Part shown: positions 13,099-13,700 of the stretch, one piece after another
Position numbering within the stretch: the first letter of the stretch is position 1
How the letters are laid out: the number at the start of each line of letters is the position of its first letter
NCBI GenBank assembly: GCA_946478985.1
Contig: CAMLDZ010000078.1
Coordinates: 1-13,700 of the forward strand
Direction of reading: 5' to 3'
DNA length: 13,700 bases
From: an uncultured Solimonas sp.
GTDB lineage: Bacteria; Pseudomonadota; Gammaproteobacteria; Nevskiales; Nevskiaceae
The notes under the pieces: generated by a model
What the model was told of the DNA's origin: nothing
Database searches by the model: none
What the model saw: the letters and a program-made list of their open reading frames with translations, nothing else
Program-made: the position numbers and the translations under genes

Positions 13099-13700
13099 GC
13101 CACCTTCTCCTTCAGTGCTTTCTTCCATTCCGGCTTCTTGAGCTTGGCCAGCAGACCCACCACACCCTTGGGCAGGAACAGCGTGACGCCGACGAACAGC
13201 GCGCCGAGCGCGTACAGCCAGATCTCCGGCAGCGCCGCGGTGAACCAGGACTTGGCGTAGTTGACGATGAGCGCCCCCAGCGCCGCGCCATACAAGGTGC
13301 CGCGACCGCCGACGGCGACCCAGACCACGACTTCGATCGAATTGATCGGCGCAAACTCGCCCGGATTGATGATGCCCACCTGCGGCACGTACAGCGCTCC
13401 GGCGATGCCGGACAGCATCGCCGAGAAGGTCCACAGCCACAGCTTGTAGTTCTCGACGCGGTAGCCGATGAAACGCGCACGGCTTTCGGCGTCGCGCACC
13501 GCCTCGATCACCCGGCCGAGGCGCGAGCTGACGATGTAGCGGCAGGCCAGATAACCGAGCGCCAGCGCCAGCGCCGAAATCAGGTACAGGCTGATGCGCG
13601 TGCCCTTCGCCTGCAGGTCGAAGCCGAGCAGGTCTTTGAAGTCGGTCAGGCCGTTGTTGCCGCCGAAGCCCATCTCGTTGCGGAAGAAGGCCAGCAGCAG
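13095..13700 (-). CDS. urtC: Urea ABC transporter permease UrtC, C-terminal part (5' end outside window)
   Basis: The last 202 codons of an inner-membrane permease of the branched-chain amino acid/urea class; the frame is open to the right edge. FGGNNGLTDFKDLLGF is a hallmark of UrtC. Then come membrane segments near ISLYLISALALALGYLACRYI, the cytoplasmic coupling loop RVIEAVRDAESRARFIGY (contact with the ATPases), and further segments around LWTFSAMLSGIAGALYV, INSIEVVVWVAVGG, LYGAALGALIVNYA and IWLYALGALFVGVTLFLP. The C-terminal tail is Lys-rich. Its TGA overlaps the urtD GTG. Together with UrtB it would form the urea channel, fed by the periplasmic binding protein UrtA; both should lie just to the right. 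Confidence 0.92.
   Translation of the reverse strand: MLLAFFRNEMGFGGNNGLTDFKDLLGFDLQAKGTRISLYLISALALALGYLACRYIVSSRLGRVIEAVRDAESRARFIGYRVENYKLWLWTFSAMLSGIAGALYVPQVGIINPGEFAPINSIEVVVWVAVGGRGTLYGAALGALIVNYAKSWFTAALPEIWLYALGALFVGVTLFLPKGVVGLLAKLKKPEWKKALKEKVA

Noticed and set aside
12442..13260. 272-codon plus-strand frame, and another at 11577-12185
   Set aside because: They cover urtD/urtC and urtE in antisense, where the minus strand has complete ABC motifs.
1..13700. CRISPR arrays, tRNA or rRNA genes, riboswitches
   Set aside because: Reading both strands showed no regularly spaced repeat-spacer array, no cloverleaf with a T-arm consensus and no rRNA-like sequence.

Overview
The window is GC-rich, densely packed proteobacterial chromosome with short operons, Shine-Dalgarno sites and intrinsic terminators. 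The VanA-like Rieske oxygenase, XylE-type dioxygenase, urea transporter and Gly-rich outer-membrane-type lipoproteins would suit a metabolically versatile gammaproteobacterium, for example of the Nevskiales/Xanthomonadales side. That placement is an impression only; there is no rRNA or other marker gene here.

Left part (1-3990): an aromatic-compound degradation locus. The 3' end of a LysR-type regulator gene runs into the window and converges, with overlapping stop codons, on a leftward operon. In order of transcription that operon encodes a catechol 2,3-dioxygenase, an SDR-fold protein whose usual catalytic Ser and Lys are absent, and a tandem-repeat 4-oxalocrotonate-type tautomerase. A VanA-like Rieske oxygenase gene is transcribed divergently. 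The 338-base space between the two directions holds a perfect ATAC-N7-GTAT LysR box and three AATACC repeats spaced by whole helical turns. The inferred pathway is: Rieske enzyme demethylates or hydroxylates an aromatic, the dioxygenase opens the catechol by meta cleavage, and the tautomerase (perhaps with the SDR protein) handles the product. The Rieske reductase is not in the window.

Middle (3991-7700): a 12-bp perfect hairpin, then a 913-residue MalT-like STAND/LuxR regulator and a 104-residue regulator that is little more than a LuxR DNA-binding domain. Between these two regulator genes lies a second, near-identical copy of the LysR box, suggesting that both promoter regions belong to one regulatory circuit. 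A 72-codon hypothetical gene with its own terminator follows.

Right-middle (7700-11520): hairpin-rich spacer, a decayed IS3-family transposase pseudogene with an in-frame stop, a candidate Fur box, and two paralogous lipoprotein genes of unknown function. Each lipoprotein gene ends in a terminator with the same 20-base core, so the pair looks like a tandem duplication that included the terminator.

Right end (11530-13700): the distal part of a leftward urea ABC transporter operon: the end of urtC, then urtD (GTG start overlapping the urtC stop), then urtE, closed by an intrinsic terminator. urtA and urtB would lie to the right, and no urease gene follows urtE.
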